From NCBI GenBank assembly GCA_964478325.1, contig CAYZIA010000004.1:1-30155 (forward strand): 30,155 nucleotides of DNA. Reading direction: 5' to 3'. How positions within the stretch are numbered: the stretch's first letter is position 1; every line of letters starts with the position of its first letter. Origin of the DNA: DUAL01 sp964478325. GTDB taxonomy: Bacteria; Bacteroidota; Bacteroidia; Flavobacteriales; BACL11. The notes under the pieces are model-generated. The model searched no databases, had not been told where the DNA came from, and was given only the letters and a program-made list of their open reading frames with translations. Below are positions 1 to 8,136 of the stretch, piece after piece. The position numbers were made by a program, and so were the translations under genes.

Positions 1-437
1 ATAAATGTTAATGCTGTAGGAGATTCTTCAACTATATCTTTACGCCCAGAAAGTAAGGCAGAGGTAGTGTTTAGACGTAATTTTTCAATTTCTGAATTTA
101 TTGAAAGATCTTTTTCAATATAAGTTCCAGTGCTTGGAATATAGGCCTCTGGTTGGTAGTAATCATAATAAGAAACAAAATATTCTACTGCATTATTTGG
201 AAAGAATTGTTTGAATTCACTATAAAGTTGTGCTGCTAAGGTTTTGTTATGGCTTAGCACCAAAGTAGGTCTATTTACCTCTTGTATTACATTGGCAATG
301 GTGAAAGTCTTCCCAGAGCCTGTTACGCCCAAAAGCGTTTGAAATTCTTCTTTTTTTTTCAAGCCATTTATTAATTGCTTAATGGCGTGTGGTTGATCAC
401 CCCTAGGGGAGAAATTGGAGACTAACTCAAAATTCAT
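1..437 (-). CDS. uvrB: UvrABC excinuclease subunit B, N-terminal part (cut by window start)
   Basis: UvrB is the DNA-damage verification helicase subunit of nucleotide excision repair, working with UvrA and UvrC. The visible 145 residues begin MNFELVSNFSPRGDQPHAIK and include the Walker A loop GVTGSGKTFT, the NRPTLVLSHNKTLAAQLYSEF segment and the YFVSYYDYYQPEAYIP segment that leads into the beta-hairpin. All are typical of the family. The ATG lies 5 nt after the stop of the upstream DUF349 gene, so it is the last visible gene of a minus-strand operon. The rest of the protein (about 660 residues in the family) lies beyond the window. Oddity: the last 9-10 residues, after SGRKDIV, do not match the usual V-S-x-V-S-C-I-Y-G stretch (see findings). 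Family assignment is secure. Confidence 0.95.
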   Translation of the reverse strand, partial: MNFELVSNFSPRGDQPHAIKQLINGLKKKEEFQTLLGVTGSGKTFTIANVIQEVNRPTLVLSHNKTLAAQLYSEFKQFFPNNAVEYFVSYYDYYQPEAYIPSTGTYIEKDLSINSEIEKLRLNTTSALLSGRKDIVEESPTALTF

Positions 438-442
438 GAGTG

Positions 443-2356
443 TTAATGTCTGTTAATTATTTTCAGTTGTTCTTTTAAGATATCTATTTCCTTTTCTGCA
501 GATTTAATTTCCTTTTCCACTTCTTTTCTCAAAACATCATTGCTTTTACTTTTTCCAAAGAAGGAGATATTGTTTTTGTATTGTGCGATTACTTTTTTCA
601 CATTATCTATTTTAGTTCTAATCAAATCTTTTTCCTTTTCGAGCTTTATTTTATTTCCATTTATAGCACTTATTTTGCTTCTAAACTTTTCCTTCTCGAC
701 TTGTTTCTTGTCCAATTTGATAGCATCAAAATGTTTATTCATTATCTTTTCAAAATCTTTCTCAATACCTTGTTTATTTCTTGGGACAAACCCGCACTTT
801 CTCCACTCTTTTGAGAAACTAATTAAAGTTTTAGAATCTTCTTTTCCATTAGATGAGGGTGAAAATTTTTCGACCTGATTTAAAATATTTTGTTTTGCTT
901 TTAGATTTTCTTCTTTTGTATCTTCGATCTTTTTGAAATGTGCTTTTTTAGCATTAAAAAATGCATTACAAGCAGATTTAAATCTTTTCCAAAGTTTATC
1001 TGTTATTTTTTTTGGAGAAAAACCAGAATCTTTCCAATCTTCTTGCAACTTAATAAGTTTTCGAGTAGTTTCTTTCCAATTTGTATCTTCTTTTAATGCT
1101 TCTGCTTCTTCGCATATTGCTATTCTTTTCGCAATTATATCTTTAAAATCTTTCTTTCTATTTTTATAAAAATCATTTTTCTTTTGATAAAGATTATCTA
1201 ATGAATATCTAAGATTTTTCCATGCAATTGAATTTTCTTTTTTCCCTAATTTACCTAATGATTTCCATTTCTCTTCCAATTTTTTACTTTCCATAATTAG
1301 CTGTTGCCAACTATTATGTGTGGTAGGTAGTTTATTTGTTAAATCATCAATGGCTTTGCAAATACTATCTTTTGCTTCTAATTTTTTCTTGTTTTCCTCT
1401 TTCTTCAAAAGGAAATAATTGTTTCTTCTTTTATGTAATGTTTTTGTTGCAGCTTGGAATCTGTCCCAAATTACATTTCTTTTTTCTTTTTCAACAGGAC
1501 CTATATTTTTCCAATGTTCGTGTAATTCTTGTAAGGCATCATACGTCTTATTCAATGATTTCTCATTTAGAAGCGCTTCTGCTTTCTCGCAAATCGTTGT
1601 TTTTTCTTCTAGATTTCGTTTGAAATCTAAATCTCGAAGATCCTTATTTATTTTTATAAAATCATAAAAAAGCTCTACATGATGCTGGTATGTTTCCCAA
1701 AGATTATTATTCTCCATAATAGGAACATTCCCAATATTTCTCCATTCTTCTTGTAATTCTCTAAATTGATCAAAAGTTCTTTTAATAGATTCTTCCTGTT
1801 TTGTTAAATTATTAATATTTTCAATTACTTGTCTTTTTTTAAGTAGATTTCTTTCTTCTTGCTTATCTTTTTCTTTTCGTATTTTGGCTTTTTCCTGTTT
1901 AAAGGAATTATAGCATTTTCTAAATTCTATTTCCAGGGGATGAAGAGTAGGTTTTTTTGGTTTTTCTTTTGATTTATCTATCTCTTCTATTTCTTCTGTT
2001 TCGTCTTCCTTGATTAGCAGTTCTACTATTTCACCGGAGATATCTGGTGAGATCTTTACTTTTACTTCTGGTTGGATTTTTTCGCTAGATGAAAGAGCTT
2101 CTGTAATACTTCTTTTTTTTATTTCTTCTTTTTGATGTTGTTTTAGTTTCAGGTAAAAAAGAGTCCTTATTTCCTCTGCTTCTTTAGATACCGAAAGGAT
2201 ATTGTTATTAGTTAAAAGAATATGCATTTTTTGAATTAACTCTTTCATACTATACGACGAAAGATCCATCTCATCTTCAGTTTTCAATTCTCCATTAGAT
2301 GAAATTTTAGTTACATCAATCTCAATAATCTCTTTTTGTGTTTCGTTTTCGTTCAT
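443..2356 (-). CDS. DUF349 domain-containing protein (five repeats)
   Basis: This 637-residue, Lys/Glu-rich, largely helical and presumably cytoplasmic protein has no signal peptide or membrane segment. Five DUF349 units can be read, each with a W-x3-G core followed by a W/F-x-R/F helix. The cores are W205-G209, W282-G286, W364-G368, W441-G445 and W518-G522, a period of about 77-82 residues. The N-terminal 140 residues are acidic and probably disordered; the C-terminal 90 residues are predicted coiled coil. DUF349 proteins are widespread in Bacteroidota and I know of no firm function. The gene starts 18 nt after aroE ends and stops 5 nt before uvrB, so it is probably co-transcribed with both. 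Nothing in the sequence supports a specific activity. The family call is confident, the role unknown. Confidence 0.88.
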   Translation of the reverse strand: MNENETQKEIIEIDVTKISSNGELKTEDEMDLSSYSMKELIQKMHILLTNNNILSVSKEAEEIRTLFYLKLKQHQKEEIKKRSITEALSSSEKIQPEVKVKISPDISGEIVELLIKEDETEEIEEIDKSKEKPKKPTLHPLEIEFRKCYNSFKQEKAKIRKEKDKQEERNLLKKRQVIENINNLTKQEESIKRTFDQFRELQEEWRNIGNVPIMENNNLWETYQHHVELFYDFIKINKDLRDLDFKRNLEEKTTICEKAEALLNEKSLNKTYDALQELHEHWKNIGPVEKEKRNVIWDRFQAATKTLHKRRNNYFLLKKEENKKKLEAKDSICKAIDDLTNKLPTTHNSWQQLIMESKKLEEKWKSLGKLGKKENSIAWKNLRYSLDNLYQKKNDFYKNRKKDFKDIIAKRIAICEEAEALKEDTNWKETTRKLIKLQEDWKDSGFSPKKITDKLWKRFKSACNAFFNAKKAHFKKIEDTKEENLKAKQNILNQVEKFSPSSNGKEDSKTLISFSKEWRKCGFVPRNKQGIEKDFEKIMNKHFDAIKLDKKQVEKEKFRSKISAINGNKIKLEKEKDLIRTKIDNVKKVIAQYKNNISFFGKSKSNDVLRKEVEKEIKSAEKEIDILKEQLKIINRH

Positions 2357-2374
2357 TCTCCAATTTGGGTAATT

Positions 2375-3103
2375 TTACAAATTTATGTTTAAATTCCATA
2401 TTTTCCAACTCTTTTCGGCTTGAAGACATAGCATCTGTTTTCCATTTTTTATTTTTGCATTCTTTGCTTTTGCTTTGCGTAAGAAGGTGCTTTGTTCAGG
2501 GTTATATACTAAATCATAAACTAAATGTTTCGAATTGATTGCATTATATGGTAAATTAGGAAATCTATTTGTTTTTGGATACATACCCAATGGAGTTGTA
2601 TTAATAATAATACTATGTTCTTGAATAGTTTCTTCAGTAATATCTTTAAATGTAAAATCAGAATTTCTACTTGCAACTATAAAATCAATATTATTTCTTT
2701 TCAAAACAAATTGAACACATTTAGATGCTCCTCCATTTCCTAGGATTAGTGCATTTCTTCTCTCTTTCAGAAGAGGAATAAAACTTTGAGCAAACCCAGA
2801 AAAATCTGTATTGTGTCCAATAAACTTTTCTCCTTTTATTTCAATGGTATTTACTGCGCCTATATCAGCGGCATCTTTACTTAATTTATCTAAAAATGGA
2901 ATTACTTTTTCTTTGAATGGAATTGTAATATTTACCCCATTTAGATTGTTTTTCTTAATAGTATCTCTTAAGATTGAAATATCTTCTATCTCAAAATTCA
3001 AATACTGACAATTTGAAAGCTGTTCCTTATAAAATTTCTTTTGAAAATATTTATGGGAAAAAGAATGAGAGAGGTTTCTGCCTATAAGTCCATAAGTTTT
3101 CAT
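2375..3103 (-). CDS. aroE: Shikimate dehydrogenase
   Basis: NADPH-dependent reduction of 3-dehydroshikimate to shikimate in the aromatic amino acid/chorismate pathway. The 242-residue protein shows the substrate-binding SHSFSHKYF motif (12-20), GVNITIPFK with the expected catalytic Lys64, GAVNTI (82-87), NTDFSGF with the partner Asp100, a Rossmann LILGNGGASK loop (119-128), NTTPLGMYP, and the C-terminal NGKQMLCLQAEKSW helix. It is somewhat shorter than the E. coli enzyme (about 270), as is common in Bacteroidota. The ATG overlaps the stop of the DUF368 gene by 4 nt (ATGA), implying translational coupling. aroC of the same pathway is in this window but in a separate operon at about 14.5 kb. 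Confidence 0.95.
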   Translation of the reverse strand: MKTYGLIGRNLSHSFSHKYFQKKFYKEQLSNCQYLNFEIEDISILRDTIKKNNLNGVNITIPFKEKVIPFLDKLSKDAADIGAVNTIEIKGEKFIGHNTDFSGFAQSFIPLLKERRNALILGNGGASKCVQFVLKRNNIDFIVASRNSDFTFKDITEETIQEHSIIINTTPLGMYPKTNRFPNLPYNAINSKHLVYDLVYNPEQSTFLRKAKAKNAKIKNGKQMLCLQAEKSWKIWNLNINL

Positions 3104-4005
3104 GTCGTTTTCTTATGCTCGACATTTTCTAAAATCCATACGACAACAATCCCAGCAATAATTAAAGTAAAAGCAATAAGTGTATCTTGCTCAGCAATAT
3201 TTGGAAAATATAAATCGTATTTGAGTATTTTTTCCTCCTCATTAATAATCATACTTTTTATTGTTTCTTTCCACGGCCAGATCATTTTTAAAGAGCCCAG
3301 AATAAATCCAGTTAGTAGTGCAAGTATTGCATCTTTATAGTGTTTTAACAGCCAATAAATAACATGTGAAATACCGATAAACCCAACAACTGAACCAGCA
3401 ACAAATACAGATAATAATAGATAGTCTAATTCAATAAGTGCAGTGACCATTAATAATTCATAGTTTCCCATCAAAATAAGAAGAAAAGAACCAGAAAGCC
3501 CTGGTAATAGCATACCACTAATCCCAATTATTCCACAAATAAATATAAAAAAGAGATTATTGTTTTCATTAGCAGGTGGTATAAACGATAGTGATATTGC
3601 TATACTAAACCCTATAATTAATATAATTATATTTAGTGATCTCCACTTTTTAATTCGCTTACCAACAAAATAAGTAGATGCTGCAATTAAACCGAAAAAG
3701 AAGGACCAAATCAGTATTGGATAATTGGTAAATAGAAATTTGAAAAGATTGGCTGTGAAAAAAACACTTACTATAGAGCCTGTAAAAACTATGAGTAGAA
3801 AATAAAGGTTTACGTGTTTAATAAGTTCTTTAAAATCAAAGGAAATAAGCAGTTTTAATGCTTTATTATCAAAGGACTTTAAAGAGCAGATCAATTCTTC
3901 ATAGATTCTTGTAATCAGTGCCATTGTTCCTCCTGAAACGCCAGGAATTATATTAGCAATCCCTAAACCCATACCTTTAATAAAAAGAATCAAATAATAT
4001 CGCAT
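3100..4005 (-). CDS. DUF368 family membrane protein (candidate undecaprenyl-phosphate translocase)
   Basis: A 301-residue polytopic inner-membrane protein with about eight hydrophobic segments. It carries the family's two related re-entrant-type motifs: IIPGVSGGTMALITRIYEEL near residues 19-38 and LLPGLSGSFLLILMGNYELL near the middle, suggesting an internal duplication with pseudo-symmetry. DUF368 proteins (PopT) in other bacteria have been shown to recycle the lipid carrier undecaprenyl phosphate back across the membrane. By homology this one is probably a C55-P flippase for cell-wall/polysaccharide lipid-carrier recycling; that role is inferred. The start overlaps the stop of the upstream phosphosulfolactate synthase-like gene by 1 nt (TAATG) and its stop overlaps aroE by 4 nt, so all three are tightly coupled. 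Confidence 0.9.
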   Translation of the reverse strand: MRYYLILFIKGMGLGIANIIPGVSGGTMALITRIYEELICSLKSFDNKALKLLISFDFKELIKHVNLYFLLIVFTGSIVSVFFTANLFKFLFTNYPILIWSFFFGLIAASTYFVGKRIKKWRSLNIIILIIGFSIAISLSFIPPANENNNLFFIFICGIIGISGMLLPGLSGSFLLILMGNYELLMVTALIELDYLLLSVFVAGSVVGFIGISHVIYWLLKHYKDAILALLTGFILGSLKMIWPWKETIKSMIINEEEKILKYDLYFPNIAEQDTLIAFTLIIAGIVVVWILENVEHKKTT

Positions 4006-4766
4006 TATTTTTGGAGGTAATGAAAGAAAGTATCACCTCTAAGCCCTACTCTTAAGGTTTCTAAAGGAATGACCTCATCCCAAGCAATATTTCCTAAATT
4101 TACATTAGCCCCCAATAGTTTTATAAACCAAACTTGTTGTGATTTTCTTGGGGCTTCCCAGACTATCTGATCATTTGGGATTTCTGTGAGAATCTCATCA
4201 ATTAAATCAGAACGAACATCACCACCTCTGTTGTAAATACCTACATTTCCTCCTTCACGGGCTTCTGCAATAACTTTCCAAGCACCTGCCTCTAATTCTT
4301 TGTTCATTAGTTTAATCCACTTATATGGTGGAATCAATTTATTCGCATCTTTTGATCCAACTTCTGAAACTACTTTGAATTCTTTAGATAATGTTTTGAT
4401 ATAATTACACTTTTCTTCATGAGAGATTTCAATACTTCCATCTGATACTTCACACATATCCAGATCCCATTTTCTAAGTAATTCTTTATATTCTTTAAAC
4501 ATATTACGGACGATAAATGCTTCAAAAAGGGTTCCTCCAAGATAGACCATCAAACCAGCCTCTTTGTAGAGATCAATTTTAGCTCGAACATGAGGGGAAA
4601 CGGCAGATGTTCCAAAACCTAGTTTGACAATATCAGTATGAGGTAGAGACATATCAATAAAATTCTTGGTATCATTGATACTCAAACCTCTATCCATTAC
4701 CATAGTTAAGCCTTTATTCCTTGGTTTTTTGGTTCTTTCAGGAATATCTGATAAAAAGAAATTCAT
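4005..4766 (-). CDS. Phosphosulfolactate synthase-like (ComA family) protein
   Basis: A 253-residue TIM-barrel protein of the ComA family, whose archetype adds sulfite to phosphoenolpyruvate to give (2R)-phospho-3-sulfolactate, the first step of coenzyme M synthesis in methanogens. Supporting stretches are the N-terminal GLTMVMDRG, DIVKLGFGTSAV (46-57), YLGGTLFE, the VSDGSIEI acidic strand, SEVGSKD and EAREGGNVGIYN. No comB or comC homologue is adjacent, so coenzyme M synthesis is unlikely. A link to sulfonate metabolites such as sulfolactate or capnine-type sulfonolipids, known from Bacteroidota, is possible but only inference. It is the first gene of the minus-strand operon leading to uvrB, preceded by a TATATTTG box 24 nt upstream. 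Family call firm, substrate uncertain. Confidence 0.85.
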   Translation of the reverse strand: MNFFLSDIPERTKKPRNKGLTMVMDRGLSINDTKNFIDMSLPHTDIVKLGFGTSAVSPHVRAKIDLYKEAGLMVYLGGTLFEAFIVRNMFKEYKELLRKWDLDMCEVSDGSIEISHEEKCNYIKTLSKEFKVVSEVGSKDANKLIPPYKWIKLMNKELEAGAWKVIAEAREGGNVGIYNRGGDVRSDLIDEILTEIPNDQIVWEAPRKSQQVWFIKLLGANVNLGNIAWDEVIPLETLRVGLRGDTFFHYLQK

Positions 4767-4790
4767 TTAATCCAATTTATTAATTTTTTA

Positions 4791-4798
4791 CAAATATA
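4791..4798 (-). promoter_or_regulatory. Putative -7 box for the minus-strand operon (phosphosulfolactate synthase to uvrB)
   Basis: Read on the minus strand, TATATTTG matches the Bacteroidota -7 consensus TAnnTTTG. It lies 24 nt upstream of the ATG at 4766. No clear -33 TTG is visible at the usual spacing, so this rests on the -7 box and its position in a divergent intergenic region. Confidence 0.5.
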
Positions 4799-4819
4799 GA
4801 GTTTCTTAGATTATTGTTT

Positions 4820-4827
4820 TAATTTTG
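4820..4827 (+). promoter_or_regulatory. Putative -7 box for glmM-like gene
   Basis: TAATTTTG matches TAnnTTTG and lies 24 nt before the chosen ATG at 4852. This also argues against a more upstream TTG start at 4825, which would fall inside the promoter. No convincing -33 element was seen. Confidence 0.5.
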
Positions 4828-4851
4828 TCACAGAAAATCTATTTACAAATT

Positions 4852-6231
4852 ATGACATTAATCAAGTCAATCTCAGGAATTAGAGGAACGATAGGCGGAA
4901 AGTCTGGAGATTCACTTTCTCCTATTGATATTGTTCGTTTTACTTCTTCTTATGCTGTTTTTATCAGAAAAGAAAGTGGAGATTCCAATACGATTATTAT
5001 TGGTCGTGACGCACGTATTTCTGGGGAGATGATTTCTAATATTGTTGTGGGAACATTAATAGGTTGTGGATTTGATGTGCTGGATATTGGACTTTCAACG
5101 ACTCCAACTGTTGAGGTTGCTGTGCAATTAACGCAATCGGCAGGAGGAATAATTATAACAGCAAGCCATAACCCAAAAGAGTGGAATGCACTTAAGCTAT
5201 TAAATGGAAAAGGCGAATTCTTATCAGTAAAAGATGGTGAGAAGATATTAGAATTAGCCGAGAATGATGTATTTTCTTTTGCAGAGATTGATACTTTAGG
5301 AAAATATACTTTTGATGATAGTTTTAATAATAAGCATATTGATGCAGTTTTAGGTTTAGACTTAGTAAATGTAGATTTAATAAAATCATCAGGATTTAGA
5401 GTGGTTGTTGATGCAGTTAATTCAACAGGTGGATTTATGATTCCAAGATTATTGGCAAGAATAGGAGTAGAGTGTGTTAAGTTGTATTGTGAGCCTAATG
5501 GACAGTTCCCTCATAATCCCGAACCTCTTCCTGAGAATTTGTCTGAGATTTCAAGATTAGTTGTTGATGAAGATGCAGATTTTGGTATTGTAGTTGATCC
5601 TGATGTAGACAGATTAGCATTGATTTGTGAAGATGGCACTATGTTTGGAGAGGAATATACTTTGGTTACAATTGCAGATTTTGTTTTAAGCAAAACTTCA
5701 GGAAATACGGTTTCTAATTTATCCTCGACTAGAGCATTGAGAGATATTACAAATAAACATAATGGCAATTATGAAGCATCAGCAGTAGGAGAGGTGAATG
5801 TTGTGGAAAAAATGAAAGCTACAAATGCGATTATTGGTGGGGAAGGAAATGGAGGTGTAATCTATCCTGAGTTGCATTATGGTAGAGATGCATTAATTGG
5901 AGTAGCATTATTTCTTACACAATTGGCAGAACTCAAGATTTCTGCAAAAGAATTAAGAGAGACTTATCCTAACTATTTTATTTCAAAGAATAAGATTCAG
6001 TTAACTCCTGATATAGATGTAGATAATATTCTTGCTACTTTGAAAGAGAAATATAAGAATGAGAAAATCACGACTATTGATGGGCTTAAAATTGATTTTA
6101 AAGATGGTTGGGTGCATCTTAGAAAATCTAATACTGAACCAATAATTAGAATTTATGCCGAAAGTGAAGGAGAAGAGAAAGCAAAAACTTTTGCGCAAAA
6201 AATGATTAAAGAGATTAAAGAATTACTATAA
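4852..6231 (+). CDS. glmM: Phosphoglucosamine mutase / phosphohexomutase
   Basis: An alpha-D-phosphohexomutase of 459 residues that probably converts glucosamine-6-phosphate to glucosamine-1-phosphate for UDP-GlcNAc, peptidoglycan and lipid A synthesis. The N-terminus reads MTLIKSISGIRGTIGG. The active-site phosphoserine loop TASHNP has Ser105, the metal site is DPDVDR (249-254), the sugar-binding loop contains GEGNGG, and the C-terminal phosphate loop is RKSNTEPIIRIYAE. I chose the ATG at 4852 because family members begin exactly there and the upstream TTG-initiated extension runs through a -7 promoter box. The stop codon abuts the ATG of the cysteine desulfurase (TAA|ATG), so the two are probably one operon. 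Phosphomannomutase or phosphoglucomutase specificity cannot be excluded from sequence alone. Confidence 0.82.
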   Translation: MTLIKSISGIRGTIGGKSGDSLSPIDIVRFTSSYAVFIRKESGDSNTIIIGRDARISGEMISNIVVGTLIGCGFDVLDIGLSTTPTVEVAVQLTQSAGGIIITASHNPKEWNALKLLNGKGEFLSVKDGEKILELAENDVFSFAEIDTLGKYTFDDSFNNKHIDAVLGLDLVNVDLIKSSGFRVVVDAVNSTGGFMIPRLLARIGVECVKLYCEPNGQFPHNPEPLPENLSEISRLVVDEDADFGIVVDPDVDRLALICEDGTMFGEEYTLVTIADFVLSKTSGNTVSNLSSTRALRDITNKHNGNYEASAVGEVNVVEKMKATNAIIGGEGNGGVIYPELHYGRDALIGVALFLTQLAELKISAKELRETYPNYFISKNKIQLTPDIDVDNILATLKEKYKNEKITTIDGLKIDFKDGWVHLRKSNTEPIIRIYAESEGEEKAKTFAQKMIKEIKELL

Positions 6232-7365
6232 ATGAAAAGAGTTTATTTAGATAATGCTGCCACTACCCCTATGGCGCCAGAGATTATTGAAATGATGAGC
6301 GAAATGATGAAAACTCATTTTGCGAACCCTTCCTCTGTTCATTCCTTTGGAAGTGAATCAAAAATAGTTGTTGAAAATGCTAGAAAAAGCATTGCTAATT
6401 TACTGAACACTTCTCCAGGATCAATCTTTTTCACTTCAGGAGGTACAGAAGCGGATAATATGGCAATTAAATGTGGAATAGATGATCATAAAATAACTCA
6501 TGCTATTACTTCCAAGCTTTCTCATCATGCAGTTTTATATCCATTGGAAGATTTAGCAGCTGAGGGAAGAATTACACTTTCCTACATTGATATTGATGAT
6601 AATGGAGTTGTTTCTCTTCCTCATTTAAAGGAACTGCTAGCAAATAATCCAAGAACATTTGTGTCGATAATGCATGCTAATAATGAAATTGGAACTATAC
6701 AAGATATAAAAGCTATTGGTGAGATTTGCAAGGAATATAATGCTATTTTCCATTCAGATACTGTTCAAACTATAGCGCATTTCCCTTTTGATATGCAGGA
6801 ATTGAATGTTGATTTTATGGCGGCCTCTGCACATAAGTTTCATGGACCAAAAGGAGTAGGTTTTGTATATATTTCAGAAAACATTCAGATTAAACCCTTA
6901 CTTAGAGGAGGACCGCAAGAAAGAAATATGCGTGCAGGTACCGAAAATATTTATGGTATTGCAGCCTTATCTATGGCTATGGAGATGGCTTATGAGCACT
7001 TAGAGGAAGAAGTAAAATACATCAAAGGATTAAAATCCTACATGATTGAAAAATTTAAAACTGAAATGCAAGATGTACAATTTTATGGAAAATGCACGGA
7101 CATGGACAATAGCCTTTATACTGTACTGAGTGTAAATTTCCCTGAAACAGATATTGCAGAGATGTTACTTTTTAATCTAGATATTATGGGTATTGCTTGT
7201 AGTGGAGGAAGCGCTTGTGCTTCAGGAGGGAGTAAAAGTTCTCATGTTCTGAGTGGTATAAATCCAGAAAGCAAACGGCCCGGAATTCGCTTCTCTTTTA
7301 GCAAATACAATACCAAAGAAGATATTGATTTTGTAATTGATAAGTTGAAGAAATTATTTAACTAA
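6232..7365 (+). CDS. Cysteine desulfurase (NifS/IscS class V aminotransferase family)
   Basis: A PLP enzyme of 377 residues that removes sulfur from cysteine as an enzyme-bound persulfide, supplying Fe-S cluster or thio-modification pathways. Visible signatures are YLDNAATTPM at the N-terminus, FTSGGTEADNMAI (PLP phosphate binding), HSDTVQTIAH, the PLP Schiff-base lysine in SAHKFHGPKG (Lys202), RGGPQERNMRAGTENI, and the catalytic cysteine loop CSGGSACASGG (Cys329, with an extra Cys323). The loop length and position fit the IscS/NifS group rather than SufS. It starts directly after the glmM-like stop, and its own stop is only 4 nt from the stop of the convergent peptidase gene. No iscU or other Fe-S assembly gene is near, so the partner is unknown. 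Confidence 0.9.
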   Translation: MKRVYLDNAATTPMAPEIIEMMSEMMKTHFANPSSVHSFGSESKIVVENARKSIANLLNTSPGSIFFTSGGTEADNMAIKCGIDDHKITHAITSKLSHHAVLYPLEDLAAEGRITLSYIDIDDNGVVSLPHLKELLANNPRTFVSIMHANNEIGTIQDIKAIGEICKEYNAIFHSDTVQTIAHFPFDMQELNVDFMAASAHKFHGPKGVGFVYISENIQIKPLLRGGPQERNMRAGTENIYGIAALSMAMEMAYEHLEEEVKYIKGLKSYMIEKFKTEMQDVQFYGKCTDMDNSLYTVLSVNFPETDIAEMLLFNLDIMGIACSGGSACASGGSKSSHVLSGINPESKRPGIRFSFSKYNTKEDIDFVIDKLKKLFN

Positions 7366-7369
7366 CTTC

Positions 7370-8044
7370 TTAGCGTCTAAGCGAAATATAATAAAGTAAA
7401 TAAGTAACTGCTGCCAATGCTGCAACTAGATAAGTGCTTGCAGCCCATTTTAGAGCATCTTCTGCAAAGACCACTTCTTTATCATTTGTTATATTTGATG
7501 ATTTTAACCAAATAAGAGCTCTTCTACTTGCATCAAATTCTACAGGTAAAGTAATTAAAGTAAATGCAGTTACAATAGCTTGTAGAATTATAAATAACAT
7601 CAACATGTTCGACCAACCAAGACCAATAAAACTTCCTCCGATTAATCCAATAATAAAGACTGTACTCATCATTCTATTGCTAAAGTTTACAATTGGTACC
7701 ATTTGTGAACGCATCTCTAGCCACTGATAAGAAGTAGCGTGTTGTACGGCATGCCCGCATTCGTGTGCTGCAATTGCTGCTGCTGATATATGTCTACCTT
7801 GATATACATCTGGACTTAAATTGATGGTTTTATCAGCAGGATTATAATGATCAGTCAATTTTCCAGGAATGGAAACTACTTTAACATCAGAGATTTCATG
7901 ATCGCTTAGCATTTTTTCCACTATTTCTTTTCCGCTTAATCCTGAAACAGTTCCAATTTGACTATATTTTTTTACTTTACTTTTGAGCTGGCTACTTACT
8001 ATCCCTCCAATTATCATGAAGCCAATCATTATTATCCAAATCAT
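7370..8044 (-). CDS. Membrane zinc metallopeptidase, YugP family
   Basis: A 224-residue membrane protein with a hydrophobic N-terminal segment (about 1-18) and further hydrophobic stretches near 120-170 and 200-220. Its HExxH zinc site AAHECGHAVQHA has His94, Glu95 and His98, and is preceded by the family's GKLTDHYNPADKTINLS strand. This is the neutral zinc metallopeptidase (Zn_peptidase_2, YugP) family, of unknown physiological substrate. The active site is intact. It is a single-gene unit, convergent with the cysteine desulfurase and divergent from surE, with its own TAATTTTG promoter box. Family identity is clear; biological role is not. Confidence 0.88.
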   Translation of the reverse strand: MIWIIMIGFMIIGGIVSSQLKSKVKKYSQIGTVSGLSGKEIVEKMLSDHEISDVKVVSIPGKLTDHYNPADKTINLSPDVYQGRHISAAAIAAHECGHAVQHATSYQWLEMRSQMVPIVNFSNRMMSTVFIIGLIGGSFIGLGWSNMLMLFIILQAIVTAFTLITLPVEFDASRRALIWLKSSNITNDKEVVFAEDALKWAASTYLVAALAAVTYLLYYISLRR

Positions 8045-8067
8045 ATTTATTTAGTTTTTATTCTTTG

Positions 8068-8099
8068 CAAAATTAAGAAAAATCACTTCTCAATTACAA
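8068..8099 (-). promoter_or_regulatory. Putative promoter of the YugP-family peptidase
   Basis: On the minus strand, TTG (8099-8097), a 21-nt spacer and TAATTTTG (8075-8068) match the Bacteroidota pattern TTG-N17-23-TAnnTTTG. The -7 box is 23 nt upstream of the ATG at 8044. It is one of the better promoter matches in the window. Confidence 0.55.
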
Positions 8100-8110
8100 C
8101 AATATTATAT

Positions 8111-8118
8111 TAGTTTTG
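8111..8118 (+). promoter_or_regulatory. Putative -7 box of the surE-lpxB operon
   Basis: TAGTTTTG matches TAnnTTTG and lies 18 nt before the surE ATG at 8137. It is arranged back-to-back with the peptidase promoter. No -33 TTG is visible at normal spacing. Confidence 0.5.
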
Positions 8119-8136
8119 TTGTATTAAAAATCCAAA

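Noticed and set aside
1..60. Frameshift explaining the odd end of UvrB
   Set aside because: The other two frames give LKNLLQH-stop and an early stop, and neither restores the conserved motif.
540..2538. Several plus-strand open frames opposite the DUF349 and aroE genes
   Set aside because: They are Phe/Leu/Ser-rich antisense shadows of Lys/Glu-rich coding sequence, with no recognisable domains.
4825..4851. N-terminal extension of the glmM-like protein from a TTG
   Set aside because: The extension overlaps the TAATTTTG -7 box, and the family starts at the ATG at 4852 (MTLIKSISGIRG).
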